A stretch of DNA of 8,295 bases from Rhodospirillaceae bacterium. Its GTDB lineage: Bacteria; Pseudomonadota; Alphaproteobacteria; Rhodospirillales; Rhodospirillaceae. Each line of letters opens with the position of its first letter. Position 1 is the stretch's first letter. The position numbers and the translations under genes are program-made. The notes beneath the pieces were generated by a model that saw only the letters and a list, made by a program, of their open reading frames with translations, had not been told where the DNA came from and did no database searches. The stretch is from assembly GCA_002691085.1 (NCBI GenBank), contig NZGX01000030.1:13043-21337 (forward strand). Direction: 5' to 3'. Shown here in pieces: positions 1 through 5,791 of the stretch.

Positions 1-221
1 GGAACATCAGGTTTATCTGGTCGGTCGGGTAAATCTCTGTCTTTTGTATTGACAGATTCGTCTCTATCCACCCTTGTAAAATCAATTGCATCTCCTGCAA
101 CTTCTTCAGTAATTGCTTCCATCCCATGTGTTATCAAATAATTCATTAACCAGAATAAAGCTATCGTGACCAACATAGATAACCCTACTGATGTAAGATA
201 ACGCTGCCTTCCAGCATTCAT
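1..221 (-). CDS. tonB: TonB energy-transducing protein, N-terminal part (cut by window edge)
   Basis: Encodes the first 73 residues of a TonB protein, the periplasm-spanning link that passes energy from ExbB/ExbD to outer-membrane receptors. The ATG at 221 is preceded by a strong Shine-Dalgarno AGGAG (plus-strand 231-235) nine bases away. The start is MNAGRQRYLTSVGLSM. A single membrane anchor spans about residues 11-30. A short acidic/basic stretch follows (IDFTRVDRDES, about 46-56), and then the beginning of a proline-rich spacer (LPDRPDKPDVP, from about 64), as expected for TonB. The anchor has no histidine inside the helix, unlike the SHLS motif of E. coli TonB. As far as I recall, TonB2-type proteins also lack it. 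The receptor-binding C-terminal domain lies outside the window. It is the last visible gene of the minus-strand operon, 38 bases after exbD. The call rests on the N-terminal pattern plus the context. Confidence 0.85.
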   Translation of the reverse strand, partial: MNAGRQRYLTSVGLSMLVTIALFWLMNYLITHGMEAITEEVAGDAIDFTRVDRDESVNTKDRDLPDRPDKPDV

Positions 222-259
222 AATTAAATTCTCCTAAAAAGGACTATTTTAAACAAAAC

Positions 260-664
260 TTAATCCTTTTTTGTTGCTATTGCAGTTGCAGGGGCTCCTG
301 CTTCGCGTATTTGATCCATAACTTGCATTAATATGCCTGATTTTGACTTTTCATCGGCTTGAATAACAACCGAACCAAGTGGGTTTTCAGCAAGAAGTTT
401 CTCAACTCCGGCACGAACAGCCCTTACATCGACCTCTTTATTATCCATCCATACTGTATCGCCATCACCAATTGCGACAAGGATACTCACTCTTCTTTGA
501 TCCTCTGCAGTTTCTGCATCAGGACGTATAACTTCTAGGCCTGCTTGCTTTACAAAAGTTGCAGTTACAATAAAGAAAATGAGCATAATGAATACTATGT
601 CTAGCATTGGGGTCATATCTACCGCTGCTTCGTCATTTTCTTTAGCTGCTAGTCTTGATGCCAC
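260..664 (-). CDS. exbD: ExbD/TolR-family proton-channel protein, second copy in operon
   Basis: A 134-residue ExbD, the usual family length. ExbD dimers sit inside the ExbB pentamer and couple proton flow to TonB. There is a short cytoplasmic N-terminus, then a single membrane helix at about 18-38 opening with DMTPMLDIVF. Asp22 in the helix aligns with the essential proton-carrying Asp25 of E. coli ExbD. A periplasmic domain follows (about 42-134, including VVIQADEKSKSG). The start is GTG at 664, not ATG. It is supported by a GAGGGAG-like ribosome site (plus-strand 673-678 ctccct) eight bases upstream and by alignment with the neighbouring paralogue. It lies 24 bases after the other exbD and 38 bases before tonB. 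The membrane helix is identical to that of the neighbour while the periplasmic domains differ, so the two may form a heterodimer. That last point is inference. Confidence 0.93.
   Translation of the reverse strand: MASRLAAKENDEAAVDMTPMLDIVFIMLIFFIVTATFVKQAGLEVIRPDAETAEDQRRVSILVAIGDGDTVWMDNKEVDVRAVRAGVEKLLAENPLGSVVIQADEKSKSGILMQVMDQIREAGAPATAIATKKD
549..586. repeat. 38-base stretch identical to 978-1015 (exbD copy A)
   Basis: These 38 bases are identical to positions 978-1015 in the neighbouring exbD. Read on the minus strand they encode MLIFFIVTATFV of the membrane helix. All third codon positions match, whereas the twelve codons immediately before (VDMTPMLDIVFI) differ silently at seven places. 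Confidence 0.85.
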
Positions 665-688
665 TTATTTTACTCCCTCAGATTAAAT

Positions 689-1090
689 TTATTGAAGCTC
701 AGCAATTGAAACACCTGATGCACCAGCTAAACGAGCTTGATCCATAACCCCAACTAAAAGATTACTTTCAGATTCTGGGTCAGCTTGGACAACTACTGAT
801 GCGTCGGGATTTTCTGCAATAAGCCGCTCTACATTTGCTCTTACGGCTCTAATATCAATATCTCGACCTTCCATAGAAATAATACCACTTGAAGAAATGC
901 TGACAAGAATAGTAACTGCTTTTGATTTTGGAGGAGGTTCATCTGAGTCTGGTCTTGTGACATCCAGACCTCTCTCGTTTACAAAAGTTGCAGTTACAAT
1001 AAAGAAAATGAGCATTATAAACACAATATCCAGCATTGGAGTCATATCTACTTCTGCTTCTTCTGCCCCTTTTCTTATTTTTCTAGCCAT
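689..1090 (-). CDS. exbD: ExbD/TolR-family proton-channel protein, first copy in operon
   Basis: A 133-residue ExbD with the same plan as the downstream copy. It has a charged cytoplasmic N-terminus (MARKIRKGAEEAE), a membrane helix at about 17-37 with the catalytic Asp at position 21 in DMTPMLDIVF, and a periplasmic domain ending in SIAELQ. The linker after the helix is proline-rich and acidic (DSDEPPPKSK, about 48-57), and the other copy lacks this. The ATG at 1090 is preceded by a TAAGGAAA ribosome site that overlaps the stop of exbB. The nine-base gap points to translational coupling. The family forms part of the ExbB5-ExbD2 inner-membrane motor that energises TonB. TolR is an alternative family name, but the adjacent tonB and the absence of tolA/tolB favour ExbD. 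Confidence 0.93.
   Translation of the reverse strand: MARKIRKGAEEAEVDMTPMLDIVFIMLIFFIVTATFVNERGLDVTRPDSDEPPPKSKAVTILVSISSSGIISMEGRDIDIRAVRANVERLIAENPDASVVVQADPESESNLLVGVMDQARLAGASGVSIAELQ
978..1015. repeat. 38-base stretch identical to 549-586 (exbD copy B)
   Basis: Partner of the repeat at 549-586, in the same codon phase of the upstream exbD. After the patch the two genes diverge at once in both DNA and protein sequence (codons for K-Q-A-G against N-E-R-G). Confidence 0.85.
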
Positions 1091-1099
1091 CTATTTTCC

Positions 1100-1624
1100 T
1101 TAATTATCCAATTCTAGCTTGTCAGCAAGAGAAAGAACTTCAGTTTGAGCCTTTCTGGCTAGCTGGAAGCTAAAATATAGACCTGATAGTGCAGCAACCA
1201 TCCCCGACATAGTTGGAATAGTAGCTTTTGAAACGCCCCCTGCCATAGCCCTAGGGTTGGATGAGCCTGTAATAGCCATAACGTCAAATACTTCAACCAT
1301 TCCTGTAACTGTTCCCAATAGCCCAAACATAGGACAAAGTGCCACTAAAGTAGCAATAAGTGTTAAACCAATAGTTGCACTTTCTCTAACATCAGAAATT
1401 AGTTGAAGTCGTATTTTTTTAGCATGCCAGGATTTCCGGTCATTTCTATTTTTCCATTTTGCAAGCGCAGTATTTACAATGTTTTGATGGTATGAACGAA
1501 AATAAATAAACCTCTCAACAATTAGCATCCACATGAGGAATGTTATCACCATAATTGCATTCAGTACCGGCCCACCTTTTTCTAGAAAAAGGAGAATTTG
1601 TGCAAAAACATTTAGTTCGCTCAT
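1100..1624 (-). CDS. exbB: ExbB-type MotA/TolQ/ExbB proton channel protein (short form)
   Basis: A 174-residue ExbB of the short kind that accompanies TtpC. It has a first membrane helix at about 17-38 (GGPVLNAIMVITFLMWMLIV, running into ERFIYF), then a short basic cytoplasmic loop (about 42-80). A second helix spans about 85-108 and contains the family signature GLLGTVTGM (101-109). A third helix at about 128-155 opens with AMAGGVSKATIPTMSGMVAA. The family forms the pentameric channel around ExbD and supports TonB. The ATG at 1624 is only three bases after the ttpC stop. No strong ribosome site is seen (only AAGAG directly before the start), which suggests that translation depends on ribosomes finishing ttpC. 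It is shorter than E. coli ExbB (244 residues), mainly in the cytoplasmic loop, as is usual for ExbB2-type proteins. Confidence 0.92.
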   Translation of the reverse strand: MSELNVFAQILLFLEKGGPVLNAIMVITFLMWMLIVERFIYFRSYHQNIVNTALAKWKNRNDRKSWHAKKIRLQLISDVRESATIGLTLIATLVALCPMFGLLGTVTGMVEVFDVMAITGSSNPRAMAGGVSKATIPTMSGMVAALSGLYFSFQLARKAQTEVLSLADKLELDN

Positions 1625-1627
1625 CTC

Positions 1628-2998
1628 TTAACGGCTTTCTGCATGACTTGCTACAATACCTGAACTTTGTTCTTCAAGAACTTCGATGACAGCTTTTGAT
1701 CTGACAGAAGCAATTGAATGAAGTAAGATCAATGGAATAGCAGAAGTAAGACCCAGAACCGTGGTAATCAATGCTTGCGAAATACCTCCTGCCATCATTT
1801 TTGGATCACCTGTACCAAATAATGTAATTGCTTGGAATGTCTCAATCATCCCAGTTACAGTTCCAAGTAGTCCCAGCATTGGCGAAATAGCAGCTAAAAC
1901 TTTAATAGTTGATAGCCCTCTCTCAAGATTAGGTAATTCTTTAAGGATAGCATCATCAAGTTTAAGTTGAAGGTTTTCAACATCTAAACCCTTATTTTGA
2001 TTGTATGCTTCCATAATTCTTCCGAGAGGATTGCTTGGATCTGCAGTTGAAGTATTTTTTTGGTTTTTGACCTGAGCTGCAGTTATTGAAAGTTTTACAA
2101 TTCTTACAATTGCCATGATTATGCCAAAAATTAACAAACTAATGATTACATAACCAACTAAACCACCCTGATTAATTCTTTCACCTAAAGAAGGAGTTTG
2201 AACAAGAAGGCCAAGTAGCGCACCTCTTGATGGGTCAATAGCAGCTGTTTCAATTCCTCTGTCATTGTCAAAGAAATCATCCGCGGCTCCTACAAACATG
2301 GAACCTGGTTGGCGAGCAAGTTCTGTTAACCTTTGCGTTTCTGATAAATAATCTACAAATTTTCCATCAGAAAGAGCGGTAAATGGACCAATTCTTACTA
2401 CTTCAGCTAAATTCTCATTTCCGTCAACTGTAACAACGGGAGCCTGATAGCGTACTATCTTTCCTTGTTGAGTAGCTTCTTGAAGAAGTGTAAACCAAAG
2501 CAATTCAAGCTGTGCAAGTTCTGGAAGTTCAGTGCTTTGAGCAAGTTTATCAATCTCTACTTCCCTAGCTGGAAGCTGAGAGCTTACAAGTGATTGCATT
2601 AATTGGCCTCTAGTATCTCCAGCAACTTGTCTTACAACACCGAAAAGTTCGCCAAAGGCACCTAATCTCTCCTCTAAAACAGCTGTAAGCTCTGCTAATC
2701 TTATTTCGTTTTCTTGGAAACTGGCCTCAAGTCTCTCGCTTATTCTCTCTTCTCTCTTAACAGCGGCTTTTGCTTCATTTAATAAACGTTGTTGTTGAGC
2801 TTTTTTCTGTTGAAAATCTCTTATTCTTTCTTGATTAACCCTGTTATCAGAAGCTCTTCCGCTTTTAACTCGATCCAAAAGTTCTTGGAGGGATTGAGCG
2901 GGTGCAGAGCTTTGCGCATTAACCTCAATTGGTTGTCCAATAAATAAGGCAATTGCCATAATAAACGGCACAAATAGGCATTTCTTACTAATTATCAT
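1628..2998 (-). CDS. ttpC: TtpC-like large ExbB protein with N-terminal periplasmic coiled coil
   Basis: A 456-residue two-part protein. A Sec signal peptide covers residues 1-28 (KK, hydrophobic core, then VNA before QSS). A long charged helical/coiled-coil region follows at about 35-115 (QQKKAQQQRLLNEAKAA, then EERISERLEASF), with a periplasmic domain to about 275. The first membrane helix of the ExbB domain is at about 280-300. The C-terminal ExbB core holds GLLGTVTGM (376-384) and MAGGISQALITTVLGL (about 402-417). In Vibrio, TtpC is a required fourth component of the TonB2 system, and the architecture and gene order here match it. The start ATG at 2998 overlaps the stop of the DUF3450 gene by four bases (ATGA). 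It has a GGAG site (plus-strand 3007-3010) eight bases upstream, so the two genes look translationally coupled. The ttpC symbol is by architecture and context. The MotA/TolQ/ExbB domain itself is certain. Confidence 0.9.
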   Translation of the reverse strand: MIISKKCLFVPFIMAIALFIGQPIEVNAQSSAPAQSLQELLDRVKSGRASDNRVNQERIRDFQQKKAQQQRLLNEAKAAVKREERISERLEASFQENEIRLAELTAVLEERLGAFGELFGVVRQVAGDTRGQLMQSLVSSQLPAREVEIDKLAQSTELPELAQLELLWFTLLQEATQQGKIVRYQAPVVTVDGNENLAEVVRIGPFTALSDGKFVDYLSETQRLTELARQPGSMFVGAADDFFDNDRGIETAAIDPSRGALLGLLVQTPSLGERINQGGLVGYVIISLLIFGIIMAIVRIVKLSITAAQVKNQKNTSTADPSNPLGRIMEAYNQNKGLDVENLQLKLDDAILKELPNLERGLSTIKVLAAISPMLGLLGTVTGMIETFQAITLFGTGDPKMMAGGISQALITTVLGLTSAIPLILLHSIASVRSKAVIEVLEEQSSGIVASHAESR

Positions 2999-3819
2999 TG
3001 AACATTCTCCGCGGCATCAAGAGGTAAAAGAAGTAAATCTGGAGCTGCTTGCTCTCTAGCGATTGAGAGAGCCTGCTTAATTGGTGATACAAAACTTGAG
3101 TCTATTTCTTCCCAAGATTTCGAATCACTGTTCCAACGAGCAATTTCTGAGTCATCAAGAGTTTTGTAGTAAAGTGCAACTCTACCTATTCTAAGGAAAT
3201 CTACTGTTAATTGTCTTCCATCAGAGGTATTAACATTCCCTCTTATACCCTCAATTGTTCTACCGTACTCATTTTCAATTTGATATGCTTCAAGAACCTT
3301 CCTAAATTTTTCTGCTGGTGAAGCATCTGCTCTTTGCATCAAGGCTTTGAGGTTGCTAATCCTTTTTCTTCTCTCATCTATTAAGAATGGTACATCTAAT
3401 TCAACAAACTGATCTATACCGTCAACCATCTTAAGCATTAATGGCACTACCTCACGATCTATAGTGGTAACTCTATCAATGTCCCTTTGAACGATTATCA
3501 TCTCTGCCTTCTGGGCATCAATTAATTCTCTTAGCTGATTGTTATATATCCTTAGTGTCTCAAGTTGTTGCAAAACCGCTTTATACTCGGACTCTAACTT
3601 TGCAGTTTCATCATCTATTGTATTAATTCTATCCTGGGCTTTAGCTCCACCTGCCTGAGCTAATAAAACTTCTTTTTTGTTTGATTCTAATACCTGTCCA
3701 AATGCCATGTTAGAAGTTAAAGCAAAAAATAAAATAGTTACCATACATAAGGTAATGAACGATAAGGCCCCCAAATTATGGTCCTTAGCCGACTTAAACT
3801 TTTCAATAGTCATCCGCAT
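2995..3819 (-). CDS. DUF3450 family periplasmic coiled-coil protein
   Basis: A 274-residue secreted protein. A signal sequence with a long, basic n-region covers about 1-41 (hydrophobic core about 19-35, probable cleavage near MAFG before QVLES). A coiled coil of about 63-118 follows, rich in E, L and Q. The DUF3450 body comes next: VVPLMLKMVDGIDQFVELDV (124-143), AEKFRKVLEAYQIENEYGRT (169-188), VDFLRIGRVALYYKTLD (206-222) and APDLLLLPL near the end. Its molecular function is not established. Members are typically encoded directly upstream of ttpC-exbB-exbD-tonB, so a structural or accessory role next to TtpC in the periplasm is the natural inference. The ATG at 3819 was chosen over a second ATG at 3813 because AAGGGG (plus-strand 3829-3834) lies nine bases upstream of the first. 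It is the first gene of the operon. Confidence 0.9.
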   Translation of the reverse strand: MRMTIEKFKSAKDHNLGALSFITLCMVTILFFALTSNMAFGQVLESNKKEVLLAQAGGAKAQDRINTIDDETAKLESEYKAVLQQLETLRIYNNQLRELIDAQKAEMIIVQRDIDRVTTIDREVVPLMLKMVDGIDQFVELDVPFLIDERRKRISNLKALMQRADASPAEKFRKVLEAYQIENEYGRTIEGIRGNVNTSDGRQLTVDFLRIGRVALYYKTLDDSEIARWNSDSKSWEEIDSSFVSPIKQALSIAREQAAPDLLLLPLDAAENVQ

Positions 3820-3828
3820 GAGTGCGGT

Positions 3829-3834
3829 CCCCTT
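3829..3834 (-). promoter_or_regulatory. Ribosome-binding site deciding the DUF3450 start
   Basis: AAGGGG on the minus strand, nine bases before the ATG at 3819. The alternative ATG at 3813 would be 15 bases away, too far for a normal Shine-Dalgarno spacing. Confidence 0.6.
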
Positions 3835-3840
3835 TTAACT

Positions 3841-3853
3841 GTTAGTGATTAAC
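3841..3853. promoter_or_regulatory. Candidate operator GTTA-N5-TAAC upstream of DUF3450
   Basis: GTTAGTGATTAAC shares the 13-base length and outer four bases on each side with the perfect palindrome at 4720-4732 beside marR. It sits about 20 bases before the DUF3450 start codon, just upstream of the ribosome site. A binding role for the MarR protein is inference only, and the inner five bases do not match. Confidence 0.3.
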
Positions 3854-3932
3854 GATAATTGCTAAAAATTATGAGCTTAATATGATAATAATTTCCCAAA
3901 TTTTTCCTTAGATATTTACTTATCCTGAAATA

Positions 3933-3957
3933 ACTTAAAGTGAAAAAATTCACAAGT
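3933..3957. repeat. Imperfect inverted repeat in the TonB operon upstream region
   Basis: ACTT-aaa-GTGAA-aaaa-TTCAC-AAGT: nine complementary pairs with a three-base bulge on one side and a four-base loop. No T-run follows on either strand, so it does not look like an intrinsic terminator. It could be an operator or a leader hairpin of the TonB operon transcript, or chance in A/T-rich DNA. Confidence 0.35.
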
Positions 3958-4206
3958 ATCAATAAACTAAATTAAAAAATAAATTTCAAGTTTTGTGAGG
4001 GTTTTACTTGTTTAATTAAGTTTAAAAGCCAATTTATCGATACAACGAGACTTCGCATTATTTTCGCTACAAGTCAAAATTTAACCCAAAAAAAATAGAA
4101 GAACCGTTTAATTTTTTGATGACGAACGAAAATATATATACTTAATCTAGTTAATACATATAAATACAATTATAAGTTGTTATTAGAAGGTCCATAGATA
4201 GCTCTA

Positions 4207-4644
4207 TTAGCTTAACTTTTCGTTCAAATTCTCAATTAGTTTTGACATCAAAGCAAAAAATTTTTCTTTTTCATCATTATTCAAACCCTTCATTGCCGTT
4301 TCAGGAACCGTTCTTGCTTTTTCAATTAAACTGAGTTTTATATTTTTTGCTAGATGGGTTAAAAAGATTCGTGTCTGTCTCTTATCAATCGAATCGGGTT
4401 CTCTTCGAATTAATCCATCTCTTTCCATCCTTTTTAGAGTATTTGCCATTGTGGGTTGTTCAACATGAATTCTTCTGCAGAGATCTGCTTGAGTCAAACC
4501 ATCTTCCTCAAAAAGCATAATCAAAGAGGGGTACTGACCTGGAGAAACATTAAATTCTAAAAGCTCAATTTCAAGCATTCGATCAAAAAGCCTATTTAGA
4601 AGGCCAATTTGGTATCCTAATGCATCTTGTCTTCTAACAGCCAT
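4207..4644 (-). CDS. MarR-family winged-helix transcriptional regulator
   Basis: A cytoplasmic dimeric DNA-binding repressor or activator. The ATG start at 4644 gives 145 residues (MAVRRQDALGYQIGLLNRLF), typical for MarR proteins. A TTG at 4656 would add four residues, and neither start has a clear ribosome site. Helical dimerisation segments lie at the two ends. The winged helix-turn-helix is at about 50-98: LTQADLCRRIHVEQPTMANT (recognition helix, about 50-69), then LKRMERDGLIRREPD and the wing DKRQTRIFLTH with the conserved Asp and Arg. The ligand is unknown, and no cysteine pair suggesting redox sensing is obvious. It is transcribed away from ribF and towards the TonB operon, but 388 bases separate it from the DUF3450 gene, so it probably has its own transcript. 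A perfect palindrome in its upstream region suggests autoregulation. A TATAAC -10-like element lies at plus-strand 4671-4676. Confidence 0.9.
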   Translation of the reverse strand: MAVRRQDALGYQIGLLNRLFDRMLEIELLEFNVSPGQYPSLIMLFEEDGLTQADLCRRIHVEQPTMANTLKRMERDGLIRREPDSIDKRQTRIFLTHLAKNIKLSLIEKARTVPETAMKGLNNDEKEKFFALMSKLIENLNEKLS

Positions 4645-4719
4645 ATAGCTTAACAATGAACCATAATGAGGTTATAAGAGGGTTAAATTAAATCACTCAG
4701 TAAACTTAACATTCATTGT

Positions 4720-4732
4720 GTTAAAATTTAAC
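4720..4732. promoter_or_regulatory. Perfect 13-base palindrome, candidate MarR operator
   Basis: GTTAAAATTTAAC is a perfect 6-1-6 inverted repeat in the divergent marR/ribF spacer. MarR proteins usually bind short, near-perfect palindromes close to their own promoter, so autoregulation is a reasonable inference. It lies about 75 bases from the marR start and 65 from the ribF start, slightly upstream of where either promoter would be expected. Confidence 0.4.
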
Positions 4733-4748
4733 TTAATTTTTGTAATAA

Positions 4749-4777
4749 TTGAATTCGATAATATCTTGAATAATATC
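4749..4777 (+). repeat. Imperfect direct repeat and weak promoter-like sequence before ribF
   Basis: The motif TTGAAT(tcg)ATAATATC is followed directly by TTGAATAATATC, so the octamer ATAATATC occurs at 4758-4765 and 4770-4777. TTGAAT at 4749-4754 and TAATAT at 4771-4776 are 16 bases apart and could be a weak -35/-10 pair for ribF with a leader of about 15 bases. Each hexamer matches the consensus at only four positions, so this is tentative. Confidence 0.25.
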
Positions 4778-4797
4778 GTTTAAGGCTAGTTTTAAAG

Positions 4798-5742
4798 ATG
4801 AATATTTTCCACGACATTCAGGATTTAGATGAAAAGAATAAAAGAGGTGTAGTTGCACTAGGTAACTTTGATGGAATTCATCTTGGTCACCAAAAGGTTA
4901 TAAGTACTGCGATGGAAATTGCTAAAGAAAAACAAGTTCACCTAAATGTTTTTACTTTTGAACCCCACCCTCGTTCGGTTTTCGATAGTTCAATAAATAA
5001 TTTTCGATTAAGTCCAATCAATATTAAAACTGATCTTATGAAATCAATAGGGGTTCAGTCATTATTTGTTCAAAACTTTGATATTAATTTCTCTAAGATT
5101 ACTGCTAAAGATTTTGTGATTCATTATCTGTTTAAAGGATTTGAGGTTTTGGATGTTGTGGTAGGTTTTGATTTTGTTTTTGGGAATAAAAGACTTGGAA
5201 ATGTAGAATTGCTTTATAGCATGTCAGATTCTTTGGGGTTCTCATTAACTGTGGTTAAAGAATATAAAACTAAACAGGGTAATGAGATTTCTTCCACGAA
5301 AATAAGAAACTATCTGATGAACGGAGATTGTGAAAAAGCAGCATTGTTGCTTGGAAGAAATTGGGAAATTAAGAGTTGCGTTGAGAAAGGTGATATGAGG
5401 GGGCGTCAGTTAGGGTACCCAACTGCAAACCTACCTTTAAATGAGTATGTTCATCCAGCCAAAGGTGTTTATGCTGTAAAAGTACACCTGGAAGATGATA
5501 AAGGAAAGCATCAATATTATGGAGTAGCCAATTTTGGTTCTCGTCCGACCTTTAACAAAAGAGATTTATTGCTTGAAGTACATATTTTTAATTTTAATAG
5601 TGAAATATATGGATCGGAACTAAAAATTGAATTTATAAAATTTATTCGCCAAGAGATAAAGTTTTCAAATTTAGATGCACTTAAATTCCAACTAAATGAA
5701 GATTGTGATGCTGCAAAATTAATTATAAATAAATTAAAATAG
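4798..5742 (+). CDS. ribF: Bifunctional riboflavin kinase/FMN adenylyltransferase (FAD synthetase)
   Basis: Makes FMN from riboflavin and ATP, then FAD from FMN and ATP, in the cytoplasm. It has 314 residues, the normal family length. The N-terminal adenylyltransferase domain carries GNFDGIHLGHQ (22-32, the nucleotidyltransferase HxGH-type site), FEPHPRSVF (54-62), GFDFVFGNKRLGN (123-135) and SSTKIR (165-170). The C-terminal kinase domain carries GDMRGRQLGYPTANL (198-212, with the PTAN nucleotide/metal site), GVYAV (223-227), GVANFGSRPTF (242-252) and LEVHIFNF (259-266), where Glu260 is the likely catalytic base. The ATG at 4798 is chosen because it leaves a short N-terminus before GNFDG. The ribosome site is weak (AAAG just before the start). 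It is followed 49 bases later by ileS in the usual proteobacterial order. No FMN riboswitch-like leader is apparent. Confidence 0.97.
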   Translation: MNIFHDIQDLDEKNKRGVVALGNFDGIHLGHQKVISTAMEIAKEKQVHLNVFTFEPHPRSVFDSSINNFRLSPINIKTDLMKSIGVQSLFVQNFDINFSKITAKDFVIHYLFKGFEVLDVVVGFDFVFGNKRLGNVELLYSMSDSLGFSLTVVKEYKTKQGNEISSTKIRNYLMNGDCEKAALLLGRNWEIKSCVEKGDMRGRQLGYPTANLPLNEYVHPAKGVYAVKVHLEDDKGKHQYYGVANFGSRPTFNKRDLLLEVHIFNFNSEIYGSELKIEFIKFIRQEIKFSNLDALKFQLNEDCDAAKLIINKLK

Positions 5743-5791
5743 ATATAAATTTTTTGATAACAATTAACCTAAAATTAAAGCTATAGAAAAT

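Larger units (their letters stand above)
3820..4206. other. AT-rich intergenic region upstream of the TonB operon
   Basis: About 390 bases between the marR stop and the DUF3450 start. It should hold the operon promoter on the minus strand, but I could not assign a convincing -35/-10 pair because the whole stretch is A/T-rich. The longest open frame noted is 28 codons on the minus strand from 4058. It has no ribosome site and looks fortuitous. Candidate small elements are listed separately: a GTTA-N5-TAAC inverted repeat at 3841-3853 and a longer inverted repeat at 3933-3957. No tRNA-like fold and no hairpin followed by a T-run was found after marR, so its terminator is unclear. Confidence 0.6.

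Noticed and set aside
897..1103. 68-codon open frame on the plus strand
   Set aside because: It lies antisense inside exbD, which has a clear family match and ribosome site on the other strand.
1761..1970. 69-codon open frame on the plus strand
   Set aside because: It is antisense to the conserved ExbB core of the TtpC-like gene and is a shadow of that coding sequence.
3854..3897. Two GATAAT hexamers (3854-3859 and 3884-3889), the second within TGATAATAATTTCCC, resembling half of a Fur box
   Set aside because: Only the left half fits the 7-1-7 Fur pattern, the DNA is very A/T-rich, and alphaproteobacterial iron control often uses Irr or RirA instead of classical Fur. It is too weak to call, although an iron-controlled TonB operon would be sensible.
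3972..4058. 28-codon open frame on the minus strand in the long spacer (MRSLVVSINWLLNLIKQ...)
   Set aside because: There is no ribosome site before the ATG and no recognisable family, and this length is expected by chance. It was kept only as a remark in the spacer entry.
4161..4206. Possible terminator after marR (ACAACTTATAATTGT-like symmetry)
   Set aside because: The stem is only about four base pairs, A/T only at its core, and not followed by a T-run. It does not qualify as an intrinsic terminator.
4645..4656. Upstream TTG start for the MarR gene
   Set aside because: It adds only four residues, has no ribosome site of its own, and the ATG at 4644 gives a normal MarR N-terminus. It is possible but less likely.
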